From NCBI GenBank assembly GCA_011525065.1, contig WTIY01000001.1, positions 1-6,547 on the forward strand: a DNA stretch of 6,547 nucleotides, read 5' to 3'. The notes under the pieces were generated by a model that did not search any database, was not told where the DNA came from, and was given only the letters and a program-made list of their open reading frames with translations. The first letter of the stretch is position 1. Every line of letters starts with the position of its first letter. Origin of the DNA: Flavobacteriales bacterium. Its GTDB lineage: Bacteria; Bacteroidota; Bacteroidia; Flavobacteriales; Flavobacteriaceae. Position numbers and translations under genes: made by a program. Positions 1 through 6,547 of the stretch are shown here, in pieces.

Positions 1-349
1 GATCAGAACCAAAGAACACAAAATATTGGCTCAGATTTTTCAGGCCATTAGGCTCGAGGTCAATCAGGAATTAGCGGTCCTAAAAGACTTATTAAATCAA
101 ACCAAGGAAGTAATAAGACCAGGAGGTAGATTGAGTTTGATCTCATATCATTCTCTAGAGGATCGATTGGTCAAACGATATATGAAATACGGTCTCTTCG
201 AGGGAATGCCGGAAAAGGATGTCTTTGGCAGGGCCTTTGTACCCTTTAAGCCTGTGTCTAAATTGATTGTTCCAGATTCGGAGGAAATCCAAAGAAACAA
301 TCGAGCGCGAAGTGCAAAATTGAGAATTGCTGAAAGAACACAAGACTGA
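1..349 (+). CDS. rsmH: 16S rRNA (cytosine(1402)-N(4))-methyltransferase RsmH, C-terminal part (5' truncated by window edge)
   Basis: This is the last 115 codons of RsmH (MraW), read in frame from base 2 to the TGA at 347-349. The start and the N-terminal SAM-binding portion lie outside the window, so the TTG at 26 is not the real start. Visible family signatures are the run RTKEHKILAQIFQAIRLEVN at the left edge, the GGRLSLISYHSLEDRLVKR block in the middle, and the terminal NNRARSAKLRIAE segment. In the family (established) the enzyme uses S-adenosylmethionine to methylate N4 of C1402 in the 16S rRNA decoding centre, in the cytoplasm. In most bacteria rsmH sits near the 5' end of the dcw cluster, usually after mraZ, and the genes that follow here fit that. 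Its stop shares one base with the next ATG (TGATG), which suggests coupled translation. Nothing looks damaged in the visible part. Confidence 0.97.
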   Translation, partial: IRTKEHKILAQIFQAIRLEVNQELAVLKDLLNQTKEVIRPGGRLSLISYHSLEDRLVKRYMKYGLFEGMPEKDVFGRAFVPFKPVSKLIVPDSEEIQRNNRARSAKLRIAERTQD

Positions 350-675
350 TGAAGAACTCGTTATTAAATATCATTCGCGGTCAATTCCTCATCAGTGAGG
401 ATGCGCTCAAGACCTGGCAATTTATATTGTTTCTCTCTGCTTTGGCCATGTTCATGATAAGCAGTGCGCATCGTGTGGATCAGAAAGTTCATCGCATTGC
501 GGCTTTGAGCAATCAAGTAAAGCAACTAAAAAGTCAGTTTGTCGCAGGCCGAATGGCGTTAATGAACGCTAAAATGGAGACAAAAATCATTAGCGCAATG
601 GAACAGCAGGGTTTATTTCCATCTGAGGTTCCGCCCAAAAAAATAATTATCGCTCAAAATCCACCCAATGAATAA
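349..675 (+). CDS. ftsL: FtsL-like divisome protein (Bacteroidota type)
   Basis: A 108-residue bitopic membrane protein. It has a short cytoplasmic N-terminus (residues 1-23), one hydrophobic segment at about 24-40 (starting WQFILFLSALAMFM), then a charged periplasmic region at about 44-84 with heptad-like spacing that probably forms a coiled coil, and a Pro/Lys-rich tail (SEVPPKKII). Size, topology and the slot between rsmH and ftsI are those of FtsL. Sequence similarity to proteobacterial FtsL is weak, as is usual for this family, so the call rests on topology, gene order and resemblance to the FtsL-like proteins of Bacteroidota (HRVDQKVHRI just after the membrane segment, GLFPSEVPP near the end). 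By analogy it should join FtsB/FtsQ-type partners to recruit and activate FtsW-FtsI at the septum. The ATG overlaps the rsmH stop by one base, and the 3' end overlaps ftsI by 8 bases in a different frame. No Shine-Dalgarno motif precedes the start. Confidence 0.85.
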   Translation: MKNSLLNIIRGQFLISEDALKTWQFILFLSALAMFMISSAHRVDQKVHRIAALSNQVKQLKSQFVAGRMALMNAKMETKIISAMEQQGLFPSEVPPKKIIIAQNPPNE

Positions 676-2658
676 AGCCAGTTTGACGTTAAAGCGCTTT
701 TATTTAGTGGCCAGTGGCTTGCTCATATTGGCTATTTCAGTGGTATTTCGATTGAGTCATATTCAATTCAAAGAAGGTGATTTTTATCGGGCAGAAGCGG
801 CTAAGAAAACGACACAAAACATTCCAATTAAGGCAAATCGGGGCAATATTTACGCTCAAGATGGAAGTCTGTTGGCTACCTCTGTATCTCGATATGACAT
901 TCGCTTTGACGCCAAAACGGTCAGTGCCTCGAATTTTGAAGTTTTGATGCCTCGATTGGCCAAATCTCTTGGGGATTATTTCGGTCGTTCTGCCTCCTAT
1001 ACCAGGGTGTATTGCAAAAAGCTCGCCGGGCAAACAAGCGTTATCAGATTTTGGCACGAGATTTAAATTACACCGATTATTTGGCGGTAAAAAATATGCC
1101 ATTGCTTAATCTGGGTCCGTATAAAGGGGGTTTGATTGTGGTGCAAAAGCCCACCAGAGAACACCCTCTTGGAAAAATAGCAGAACGACTTGTTGGGCAT
1201 CATACCACCACAGACTCCATGCGTTACACGGTTGGACTGGAGGGAGCATTTGATGCTTACCTCAGAGGTCAAGACGGTCATCGACTCAAGCAAAAAATTG
1301 CCAAGGGCCAGTGGAAGCCTGTTTCTGATGAAAATGAACTCGAACCCAGGGATGGATTTGATGTGGTTACTACCATAGACATTAACATTCAGGACATTGC
1401 CCACCATGCGTTGTTGGCCCAGCTTGAGCACTATGAAGCAGAACACGGTACAGTCGTGGTTATGGAGGTCGCTACGGGAGCGGTACGCGCCATGGCTAAT
1501 CTGGGCAGAACCAATCAGGGAACCTATTATGAAAAATTGAACTATGCCGTAGGGGAAAGTCATGAACCAGGCAGTACATTTAAAACCATTGCTTTTGCTG
1601 CTGCCTTAGAGGATCAAGCCATCGACACGGCACAAATTGTAGATACAAGACTCGGAAGTAAGGCTTTTTATGGCAGGATGATCACTGACACCAAAGGGCA
1701 TGGTAAAATTTCTGCTGCCCGGGCTCTTGAAGTTTCTTCGAATATTGGTTTGGCCAGTTTAATTGATGGGGCCTACAGCGAAACCCCAGAACGCTGGTTG
1801 GATTACTTCAAGACATGGCGCTTGGATACCGTATTGGGCTTGCCAATTAGCGGTGAGGGAAAACCCGAAATACCGAGGCCTGGTGAAAAAAAATGGAGTA
1901 AAAATGCTTTGCCATCGATGGCCTATGGCTATAATTTAAGGATGACTCCCTTACAAATTTTGGCGTTTTACAATGCTTTGGCCAATGATGGGGTCATGGT
2001 CAAGCCCCACTTTGTGGATCGCATCATAAGCGATAATCGATTGATCCACGAATATGGTACCGAGGTCTTGAACCCTAAAATCATGTCTGAGGCCTCCCTT
2101 AACGAGTTGCGTGATATTTTGAAGAACATTGTCAAGAGAGGCACCGGAAAAGCCTTGTCGTCTCCTTATTTTTCTATTGCGGGTAAAACAGGAACCGCTA
2201 GAACAGAATATTGGATGGAGGACTGGGACGAAGATCGTCGATACATCTCCTCATTTGCGGGCTATTTTCCCGCGGATCAGCCAAAATACTCATGCATCGT
2301 GGTGATCCACAAACCGAGCACAAAAAAGGGCTATTACGGCGCCGATGTTACTGGCCCAGTCTTTAAGCGAATTGCTCAAAAGATATACACCGACAGTCCA
2401 GTTAAAGAGCACGTCATTTTACCCACAGGATCTCACCCAGAATTGGCCGCCTCTGAGTCCAAATTTAATGCCCTGATGGCCCAAAACACAGAAGAAATAC
2501 CTGACCTGACTGGTTGGCCACTGATGGACGCCTTAGCCCTATTAGAAAATTTGGGAGTTTCTGTTTCAGTGCGCGGAAGGGGACCCATCATCCGGCAAAT
2601 CCCGAAGGCTGGCACTGCATTAAGGCAAACCACCACCATAACCTTAATCGGCTCATGA
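668..2658 (+). CDS. ftsI: Penicillin-binding protein 2/3 family peptidoglycan D,D-transpeptidase FtsI with C-terminal PASTA domain; reading frame broken by an apparent 1-base deletion
   Basis: The septal class B PBP, which cross-links peptidoglycan stem peptides in the periplasm during division. As written it is split. Frame one runs from ATG 668 and hits TAA at 1064-1066 (132 codons). The rest is open in the -1 frame, with no credible start of its own, to TGA 2656-2658. Joining the frames at base 1000 gives about 663 residues, a normal length for Bacteroidota. In the joined numbering there is a membrane anchor at about 9-27 and the RGNIYAQDGSLLATS pedestal motif at 58-72. The transpeptidase domain has SxxK = STFK 303-306 (nucleophile Ser303, bases 1573-1575), SxN = SSN 357-359 (bases 1735-1743) and KTG 507-509 (bases 2185-2193). 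One PASTA domain spans about 611-663 (bases 2497-2655). All catalytic motifs are intact and spaced much as in E. coli FtsI. The start overlaps ftsL by 8 bases and the stop overlaps the murE ATG (ATGA). Product identity is firm; whether the break is real is not. Confidence 0.93.
998..1001 (+). other. ftsI: Frameshift site in ftsI (probable loss of one T)
   Basis: Upstream, the ftsI frame reads ...GDYFGRSASY through codon TAT 998-1000 and then becomes unlike the family (TRVYCKKLAGQ) before stopping at 1064. In the -1 frame, starting again at base 1000, the translation is YQGVLQKARRANKRYQILA, which is the expected continuation of a Bacteroidota FtsI, where a SxSYYQ..L.KAR.. stretch is usual. Adding one T to make TAT-TAC-CAG restores SASYYQGVLQKAR with no other change. 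The break therefore maps to within a few bases. The site is not a long homopolymer, only TATAC. A sequencing or assembly deletion is the simplest reading, since the other catalytic and structural motifs of the gene are intact. Confidence 0.85.
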
Positions 2659-4118
2659 GTATGCTCAAAGACATATTGTATCGCGTTTCGATCGATCAAG
2701 TGGTGGGTTCGACTGTGGTCGATGTACGCGGCTTGGAATTTGATTCTCGACGTGTAGGGCTCAACGATGTTTTTGTCGCCATAGAAGGTGCTGTTTTTGA
2801 TGGGCATGATTACATTAAGCAAGCCTGTGAACAGGGGGCCATCGCCATAATTTGTCAAAGGCTTCCGGAACTGATCATTAATGGAATTACCTACGTTCAA
2901 GTCGCCGACACCACTGCTGCTTTGGCCTTCATGGCGGATAATTTTTATGAGCAACCTTCTCAATCCTTGGTTTTGGTTGGGGTTACTGGAACCAATGGCA
3001 AAACAACAGTGGCTACATTATTGTATGAATTGTTTTCTAGTTTGGGCGTTACCTCGGGATTGCTCTCCACGGTAGAAAATAGAATTGGCAAGCAAGTTCT
3101 GCCTGCGACCCATACCACTGGGGACTCTTTGATGATCAACCGAATGCTCAGAAATATGGTGGATCAGGGTGTGACGCATTGTTTTATGGAGGTCAGTTCT
3201 CATGGTATTGATCAAAACCGTACGCTTGGTTTGGCTTTTGACGGAGGGATTTTTACCAATCTAACCCACGATCATCTGGACTACCACAAGGATTTCAAGA
3301 CCTACCGTAACGTCAAAAAGCGATTTTTTGATCAGCTGAGCCCAAAGGCCTTTGCCCTGACCAATCAAGACGATAAAAATGGGGCCTTTATGCTGCAAAA
3401 TACCAAAGCGCGGACGTTTACCTATGCCCAAAAATCTTTGGCCGATTTCAAAGTGCAAACACTGGAACAGCAAATTAGTGGCCAACTCCTTAAAATTGCG
3501 GGACAAGAGGTTTGGGTTAAACTCATTGGTGGATTTAATGCTTATAATTTATTGGCCATTTACGCCTGTGCTGAGTTGCTCGAAATGGATGCCATGGCGG
3601 TGTTACAACAGATCAGTACGCTGAACAGTGTCTCTGGCCGATTTGAGTATTTCGTCGCGGCCAATGGCGTGACGGCCATAGTGGATTACGCCCACACCCC
3701 GGATGCCCTGGACAATGTCTTGTCGACCATTGATGATTTGCGCACGGGCAACGAAATTTTGACTACTGTAGTGGGGTGCGGTGGTGATCGAGATGCTACA
3801 AAACGCCCTAAAATGGCAGCTGTCGCCACGCATTGGAGCAATAAAGTAATTTTTACCTCTGACAATCCGCGCAGTGAGTCCCCCGAGGCCATCATCGCAC
3901 ATATGGAAGCAGGGGTTCCCCCCGCTGAATTCAAAAAATTTGTTTCTATCGTGGACCGCAAACAGGCGATAAAAACAGCCGTTCAGATGGCCCAACCCGG
4001 AGACATGATTCTGATCGCCGGAAAGGGACACGAAAATTATCAAGAAATCGCTGGGGTGCGCCATGACTTCGACGATTACAAAATTGTCTGTGAATTTTTA
4101 AACGACCAAACGCCATAG
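2655..4118 (+). CDS. murE: UDP-N-acetylmuramoyl-L-alanyl-D-glutamate--2,6-diaminopimelate ligase
   Basis: The ATP-dependent cytoplasmic Mur ligase that adds the third stem-peptide residue to UDP-MurNAc-L-Ala-D-Glu. It has 487 residues, a usual length. The start is ATG 2655, which overlaps the ftsI stop (ATGA) and gives the family-like beginning MSMLKDILYRVSID; a second ATG two codons on (2661) is possible, and the open frame upstream of 2655 is only ftsI out of frame. Domain 1 carries the UDP-binding LEFDSRRV stretch. The ATPase P-loop is TGTNGKTT at 111-118, HDHLDYH is at about 205-211, and Lys221 in YRNVKKRF is the likely carbamylated lysine. The C-terminal domain has GCGGDRDATKRPKM, the DNPR motif at 403-406 (bases 3861-3872) and GKGHE at 456-460. 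DNPR is the known signature of meso-diaminopimelate rather than L-lysine ligases, so the cell wall is inferred to be DAP-type. No murF follows; mraY starts after one spacer base. Confidence 0.97.
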   Translation: MSMLKDILYRVSIDQVVGSTVVDVRGLEFDSRRVGLNDVFVAIEGAVFDGHDYIKQACEQGAIAIICQRLPELIINGITYVQVADTTAALAFMADNFYEQPSQSLVLVGVTGTNGKTTVATLLYELFSSLGVTSGLLSTVENRIGKQVLPATHTTGDSLMINRMLRNMVDQGVTHCFMEVSSHGIDQNRTLGLAFDGGIFTNLTHDHLDYHKDFKTYRNVKKRFFDQLSPKAFALTNQDDKNGAFMLQNTKARTFTYAQKSLADFKVQTLEQQISGQLLKIAGQEVWVKLIGGFNAYNLLAIYACAELLEMDAMAVLQQISTLNSVSGRFEYFVAANGVTAIVDYAHTPDALDNVLSTIDDLRTGNEILTTVVGCGGDRDATKRPKMAAVATHWSNKVIFTSDNPRSESPEAIIAHMEAGVPPAEFKKFVSIVDRKQAIKTAVQMAQPGDMILIAGKGHENYQEIAGVRHDFDDYKIVCEFLNDQTP

Positions 4119-4119
4119 C

Positions 4120-5376
4120 ATGCTTTATTATCTCTTCGAATTTTTGGACAAAACTTATGATCTGCCAGGGGCGGGATTATTTCAGTTTATCACCTTTAGG
4201 GCCGCAATGACTGCGATTACCTCCTTATTTATCGCTACCTATTTTGGTCGTCGAATTATTGACTTTTTGCGAAACAAACAGGTGGGTGAAACCATCCGTG
4301 AATTGGGCTTGGAGGGTCAGTCAGAAAAGGCAGGCACTCCGACTATGGGAGGGTTGATCATCATTTTAGCCATCGTGATTCCAGTCTTGCTCTTTGCCAA
4401 ACTGGATAACATTTATGTCATCTTATTGCTGGTTACGACCATATGGATGGGCATTATTGGTTTCATCGACGACTACATTAAGAAGTTCAAACAAGATAAG
4501 GAGGGCCTCCCCGGGCGTTTTAAGGTCTTTGGTCAAATCGGTTTGGGCATCATTGTTGGCGCTACACTGTATTTGAGCGATGAGGTCACGGTGCGTCGCC
4601 AGATTCCCGCTGACGCAGTGAGCCAAAACCTCGCACGAGCTCAAGACAATCAGCAAGAAGTGTCGGCCATCTCCAAGGCATTCTACCCAGCCGAAAAGGC
4701 CTTGATCACCACCATGCCCTTTGTCAAAAATAATGAGATCGATTACCAGAGAATATTGGGATGGTTGGGGCCCAAGGCCGCATCGCTGTCATGGTTAATT
4801 TTTATTCCCATCATCATCTTTATCATCACTGCAGTGTCCAATGGCGCCAACCTAACAGACGGTATCGATGGACTCGCTGCGGGTACTTCAGCCATCATCG
4901 GGGTGACTCTGGCCATATTTGCTTGGATTTCAGGGAATGTCATCTTCTCAGATTATCTCAACATCATGTACATCCCGAACATCGGAGAACTCTCTATTTT
5001 CATCATGGCCTTTGTGGGAGCCTTAATTGGATTTCTTTGGTACAATGCTTATCCGGCTCAGGTCTTTATGGGGGATACCGGGAGTTTGACCATTGGAGGC
5101 ATCATTGCTGTAATTGCCATCGCCATTCGCAAAGAATGGCTGATACCCATTTTGTGCGGTATCTTTTTAATGGAGAACCTATCCGTGGTACTCCAGGTGG
5201 GCTGGTTTAAGTATACTAGAAAAAAGACTGGTGAGGGCCGACGGCTGTTTAAAATGGCGCCTTTACACCATCATTATCAAGTCAAGGGTTATCACGAGAG
5301 TAAAATCGTCACTCGATTTTGGATCGTGGGGATTGTTTTGGCAGTCATCACCATAGTCACCTTAAAAATTCGCTAA
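4120..5376 (+). CDS. mraY: Phospho-N-acetylmuramoyl-pentapeptide transferase MraY
   Basis: The integral membrane enzyme that transfers phospho-MurNAc-pentapeptide from UDP to undecaprenyl phosphate, making lipid I on the inner face of the cytoplasmic membrane. It has 418 residues and many hydrophobic segments (for example about 76-93, 98-116, 137-152, 224-241, 255-272, 292-308, 323-336, 341-358 and 399-415). Family motifs are AGTPTMGG 71-78, the Mg-binding DDY at 117-119, NLTDGIDG 244-251 (Asp247, Asp250), FMGDTGS 316-322 (Asp319) and the cytoplasmic PLHHHYQVKG 381-390 with the three-histidine motif. It is some 55-60 residues longer than E. coli MraY (about 360 residues). The excess is mostly a hydrophilic loop at about 153-215, between two membrane segments, as is typical of Bacteroidota MraY. 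The ATG lies 1 base past the murE stop, and the TAA stop shares its last base with the murD ATG. No Shine-Dalgarno motif is seen. Confidence 0.97.
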   Translation: MLYYLFEFLDKTYDLPGAGLFQFITFRAAMTAITSLFIATYFGRRIIDFLRNKQVGETIRELGLEGQSEKAGTPTMGGLIIILAIVIPVLLFAKLDNIYVILLLVTTIWMGIIGFIDDYIKKFKQDKEGLPGRFKVFGQIGLGIIVGATLYLSDEVTVRRQIPADAVSQNLARAQDNQQEVSAISKAFYPAEKALITTMPFVKNNEIDYQRILGWLGPKAASLSWLIFIPIIIFIITAVSNGANLTDGIDGLAAGTSAIIGVTLAIFAWISGNVIFSDYLNIMYIPNIGELSIFIMAFVGALIGFLWYNAYPAQVFMGDTGSLTIGGIIAVIAIAIRKEWLIPILCGIFLMENLSVVLQVGWFKYTRKKTGEGRRLFKMAPLHHHYQVKGYHESKIVTRFWIVGIVLAVITIVTLKIR

Positions 5377-6547
5377 TGTCGGCAGGAAAACTGGTCATAT
5401 TAGGTGCAGGAGAAAGCGGATGTGGTGCGGCTCTTTTGGGAAAGGCCAAAGGTTACGAGGTCTTTGTTTCTGAGCTAGGGGAACTTACTGAATCCGCCCG
5501 TGTGATCTTTAATCGTGAACAAATCGAATTTGAGGAGGGCGGGCATACCTTATCTCGATTGAATCACGCGGACATCGCTGTAAAAAGTCCGGGCATTCCA
5601 GACACGGCTCCAGTGATTGTCTCTCTCTTGAATCACGGCGTCGAGGTTATATCGGAAATCGAATGGGGATTCCGCTTTACCCAAAAACCCATCATCGCCA
5701 TTACCGGGAGTAATGGTAAAACCACCACCTCCTCCATGATTCATCAATTGTTGGTCGACGCAGGTCTCTCTGCAGGATTGGGTGGTAACATCGGCAAGAG
5801 TTTTGCCGCTCAAGTGATGGGTCAAGAACCAGATTACTACGTTTTAGAGGTCAGTAGTTTTCAGCTCGATGGCACAGTTCAATTTCAGCCACACATCGCT
5901 GTGATTACTAACATTACTCCAGATCATTTGGATCGTTACAACCATCAGTTTGAGGCCTATATCGCTTCAAAAATGAGCATCACAAAAAGTCAACGCCAAG
6001 AAGACTTTTTGATCTATGATGCTGATGATCCAGTCCTGGGTGCTCGTGTGCCCAACACCCCCATGAAATCAAGTTTAATGCCTTACACCACAAAAACCAA
6101 TTTGGCTCAGGGCAGTTTTATCGACCGCGACACCTTAGTCATTAATACACCACAAAAATCCATAAATATGCCAACACTTAATCTTACGGTCCAGGGCATG
6201 CACAATCAAAAAAATGCCATGGCCGCCGCTACTGTCGGCGCTTTGTTGAACATTCGCAAAGAAACAATTAGACAGTCTCTGGAACATTTTCAATCTGTTG
6301 AACACCGTTTGGAATTTGTCCTTAAAATTAACAATGTGGCCTACATCAATGATTCCAAGGCCACCAATGTTAATGCGGTCTATTATGCCTTAGATAGCAT
6401 GCAGAGCCCTACGGTTTGGATTGTAGGGGGGCAGGACAAGGGCAACCAATACGAGGAATTACTGCCCTTGGTGAATGAGAAGGTCAAAGCCATCATTTGT
6501 TTGGGTTTATACAACGACAAGATCATTAAATGTTTTGGGTCCGTGGT
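5376..6547 (+). CDS. murD: UDP-N-acetylmuramoyl-L-alanine--D-glutamate ligase, 3' truncated by window edge
   Basis: The cytoplasmic Mur ligase that adds D-glutamate to UDP-MurNAc-L-alanine using ATP. About 390 codons are open without a stop from ATG 5376 to the right edge; MurD proteins are usually about 440-450 residues, so some 50-60 C-terminal residues are missing. Visible in order are the N-terminal UDP-binding Rossmann-like domain (KLVILGAGESGCGAA, about 5-19; VKSPGIPD, about 69-76), the P-loop TGSNGKTTT at 110-118, the LEVSSFQLD block, PDHLDRY at 182-188, Lys199 in YIASKM as the likely carbamylated lysine, EHRLE at 309-313, the substrate-binding NDSKATN at 325-331 and VGGQDKGN at 350-357. 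All the expected ligase residues in the visible part are present. The start is fixed by the TAATG overlap with mraY and by the glycine-rich motif right after it. In Bacteroidota the next genes would be expected to be ftsW, murG and murC; these are outside the window. Confidence 0.97.
   Translation, partial: MSAGKLVILGAGESGCGAALLGKAKGYEVFVSELGELTESARVIFNREQIEFEEGGHTLSRLNHADIAVKSPGIPDTAPVIVSLLNHGVEVISEIEWGFRFTQKPIIAITGSNGKTTTSSMIHQLLVDAGLSAGLGGNIGKSFAAQVMGQEPDYYVLEVSSFQLDGTVQFQPHIAVITNITPDHLDRYNHQFEAYIASKMSITKSQRQEDFLIYDADDPVLGARVPNTPMKSSLMPYTTKTNLAQGSFIDRDTLVINTPQKSINMPTLNLTVQGMHNQKNAMAAATVGALLNIRKETIRQSLEHFQSVEHRLEFVLKINNVAYINDSKATNVNAVYYALDSMQSPTVWIVGGQDKGNQYEELLPLVNEKVKAIICLGLYNDKIIKCFGSV

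Noticed and set aside
1..4. The window begins with GATC, which might mark a Sau3AI-type clone boundary.
   Set aside because: GATC occurs many times in the window and the position may be chance or due to how the window was cut; nothing else supports a vector junction.
637..643. Run of seven A in ftsL, a possible indel hotspot.
   Set aside because: The ftsL frame stays open and family-like through the run (PPKKIII) and reaches its stop in the expected overlap with ftsI, so no error is indicated.
1013..1021. C-AAA-AAG, resembling a -1 slippery heptamer, in the ftsI frame just before the frame change becomes unavoidable, suggesting programmed frameshifting.
   Set aside because: The -1 frame already matches the FtsI family from base 1000 (YQGVLQKAR), upstream of this site, and slipping here would insert the unfamiliar TRVYCKK. 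The first base does not fit the X-XXY-YYZ rule, and programmed shifting is not known for ftsI. A missing base near 998-1001 explains the data better.
1063..1563. Open frame of 166 codons on the - strand inside ftsI.
   Set aside because: It lies wholly opposite a well-conserved PBP coding region, has no recognisable domain and shows composition expected of an antisense shadow.
2433..2963. Open frame of 176 codons on the - strand across the ftsI/murE junction.
   Set aside because: Opposite two confidently identified genes, no recognisable motifs and no promoter-like or ribosome-binding signal seen.
3603..4064. Open frame of 153 codons on the - strand inside murE.
   Set aside because: Fully opposite the conserved MurE C-terminal domain, rich in residues typical of reverse-complement translation (Cys, His, Arg), with no family resemblance.
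4761..5210. Open frame of 149 codons on the + strand within mraY in another frame.
   Set aside because: Its His/Cys/Arg-rich translation is the out-of-frame reading of MraY membrane segments; the mraY frame carries all the expected motifs.

Overview
The window is a stretch of a bacterial dcw (division and cell wall) cluster, all on the + strand. In order it holds the 3' end of rsmH (mraW), a small ftsL-type gene, ftsI (a class B penicillin-binding protein), murE, mraY and the first ~390 codons of murD. It almost certainly comes from a member of the Bacteroidota, most likely Flavobacteriia-like. The reasons are the short FtsL-like protein of the Bacteroidota type, an FtsI ending in a single PASTA domain, a MraY with a long extra loop, murE directly followed by mraY with no murF between them, and starts that lack Shine-Dalgarno motifs. 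The genus-level origin cannot be read from the sequence alone.

Layout: rsmH (enters from the left edge, ends at 349); ftsL-like 349-675; ftsI 668-2658, which carries an apparent one-base deletion near 998-1001; murE 2655-4118; mraY 4120-5376; murD 5376 to the right edge. Start and stop codons overlap by 1-8 bases or are 1 base apart at every junction. There is no intergenic space and no room for a terminator or a conventional promoter, so this looks like one translationally coupled operon whose promoter lies upstream of the window. The - strand holds nothing convincing. No RNA genes, mobile elements, CRISPR arrays or notable repeats were seen.

How the genes work together: MurD and MurE add D-Glu and meso-diaminopimelate to the UDP-MurNAc peptide in the cytoplasm. 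MraY moves the finished phospho-MurNAc-pentapeptide onto undecaprenyl phosphate to make lipid I. FtsI cross-links the resulting strands at the septum, and the FtsL-like protein is expected to belong to the divisome complex that activates it. RsmH is a 16S rRNA methyltransferase that is conventionally encoded at the start of this cluster.

I found no undescribed system here. The item most worth checking is the reading-frame break in ftsI, an essential gene. It is most simply a sequencing or assembly error, but it could be a real mutation.
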